Source: Pirellulales bacterium | GTDB lineage: Bacteria; Planctomycetota; Planctomycetia; Pirellulales; JAEUIK01 | Direction of reading: 5' to 3' | Length of the DNA stretch: 42,627 bases | NCBI GenBank assembly: GCA_019745975.1 | Contig: JAIESQ010000023.1 | Location: 1 to 42,627 of the forward strand | Shown: one piece after another, positions 42,560 to 42,627 of the stretch | How positions within the stretch are numbered: the stretch's first letter is position 1 | Layout of the letters: each line of letters opens with the position of its first letter | Notes under the pieces: model-generated | What the model saw: the letters and a program-made list of their open reading frames with translations, nothing else | Told to the model about the DNA's origin: nothing | The model's database searches: none | Translations under genes and position numbers: made by a program

Positions 42560-42627
42560 AGGGTGCGTGCAACGCACCGGCGACTGGCGAGTCGCAATCT
42601 CGAAAAGTGGTGTGCTGCGCACACCCT
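42560..42627. repeat. Hairpin pair at the right edge (AGGG ... CCCT)
   Basis: GGTGCGT-GCA-ACGCACC (42562-42578) and GTGTGC-TGC-GCACAC (42610-42624) are perfect hairpins. AGGG at 42560-42563 pairs with CCCT at 42624-42627, so the element may be one unit with two inner hairpins, like 411-505. It is cut by the window end. Confidence 0.55.

Noticed and set aside
40737-42572. 611-residue minus-strand frame opposite the second DUF1501 gene
   Set aside because: Antisense shadow of a clear DUF1501 gene; no start site or domain.

Overview
The window is high-GC bacterial DNA and almost certainly comes from a planctomycete (Planctomycetota, Pirellula/Rhodopirellula-like lineage). The evidence is the set of lineage-typical genes. 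These are a PSCyt1-DUF1549-DUF1553 protein, two Tat-signal DUF1501 proteins, a sugar dehydrogenase ending in the Pirellula/Verrucomicrobium-type heme domain, a giant beta-helix protein with an LEPR-XLL-like N-terminus, and ThuA and NIPSNAP proteins. Short interspersed inverted repeats are also frequent. I see no rRNA, tRNA, CRISPR array, transposase or phage gene, and cannot name a genus.

Layout. 1-733 is a gene-free stretch packed with hairpins and short repeats. 734-3626 holds a transglutaminase-like protein (-), an AHSA1/SRPBCC protein (+) and a sigma-54 activator (-). 3890-6889 is a two-gene unit: a secreted VIT/von Willebrand A protein with a Gly-rich, hydrophobic, Arg-rich C-terminal tail, followed by a rhombosortase-like rhomboid protease, so probably a sorting enzyme beside its substrate. 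6825-10564 (-) is a TetR regulator followed by a DevC/DevA/DevB-type ABC exporter; candidate operator palindromes lie upstream of the regulator. 10892-15601 is a 1569-residue secreted protein built from two copies of a pectate-lyase-like beta-helix, a PKD domain and Ca2+-binding repeats. 15650-16501 is a short-chain dehydrogenase.

16668-30816 is one co-directional block of nine genes: PSCyt1-DUF1549-LamG-DUF1553, DUF1501, an NHL-repeat protein, a medium-chain zinc dehydrogenase, an MFS transporter, an SDR, a PQQ-type sugar dehydrogenase with three c-type heme motifs, a double NIPSNAP protein, and a degenerate metallo-beta-lactamase/ThuA fusion. Many neighbours overlap or lie within tens of bases, so it reads as a catabolic operon: oxidation outside the cytoplasm coupled to cytochromes, uptake, then two NAD(P)-dependent oxidations. 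The substrate cannot be read from the sequence.

30833-37386 runs on the minus strand in the order hisF, PilT-like ATPase, a membrane-anchored GspE/PilB-like protein whose nucleotide-binding motifs are lost, a CvpA-like membrane protein, a DUF5752-like protein and a TreT-like glycosyltransferase. 37858-42536 (+) holds two metallophosphoesterases, a DUF6263-like secreted protein and a second DUF1501 protein. At least two inverted-repeat families recur at distant places in the window, and some copies reach into the ends of coding sequences.
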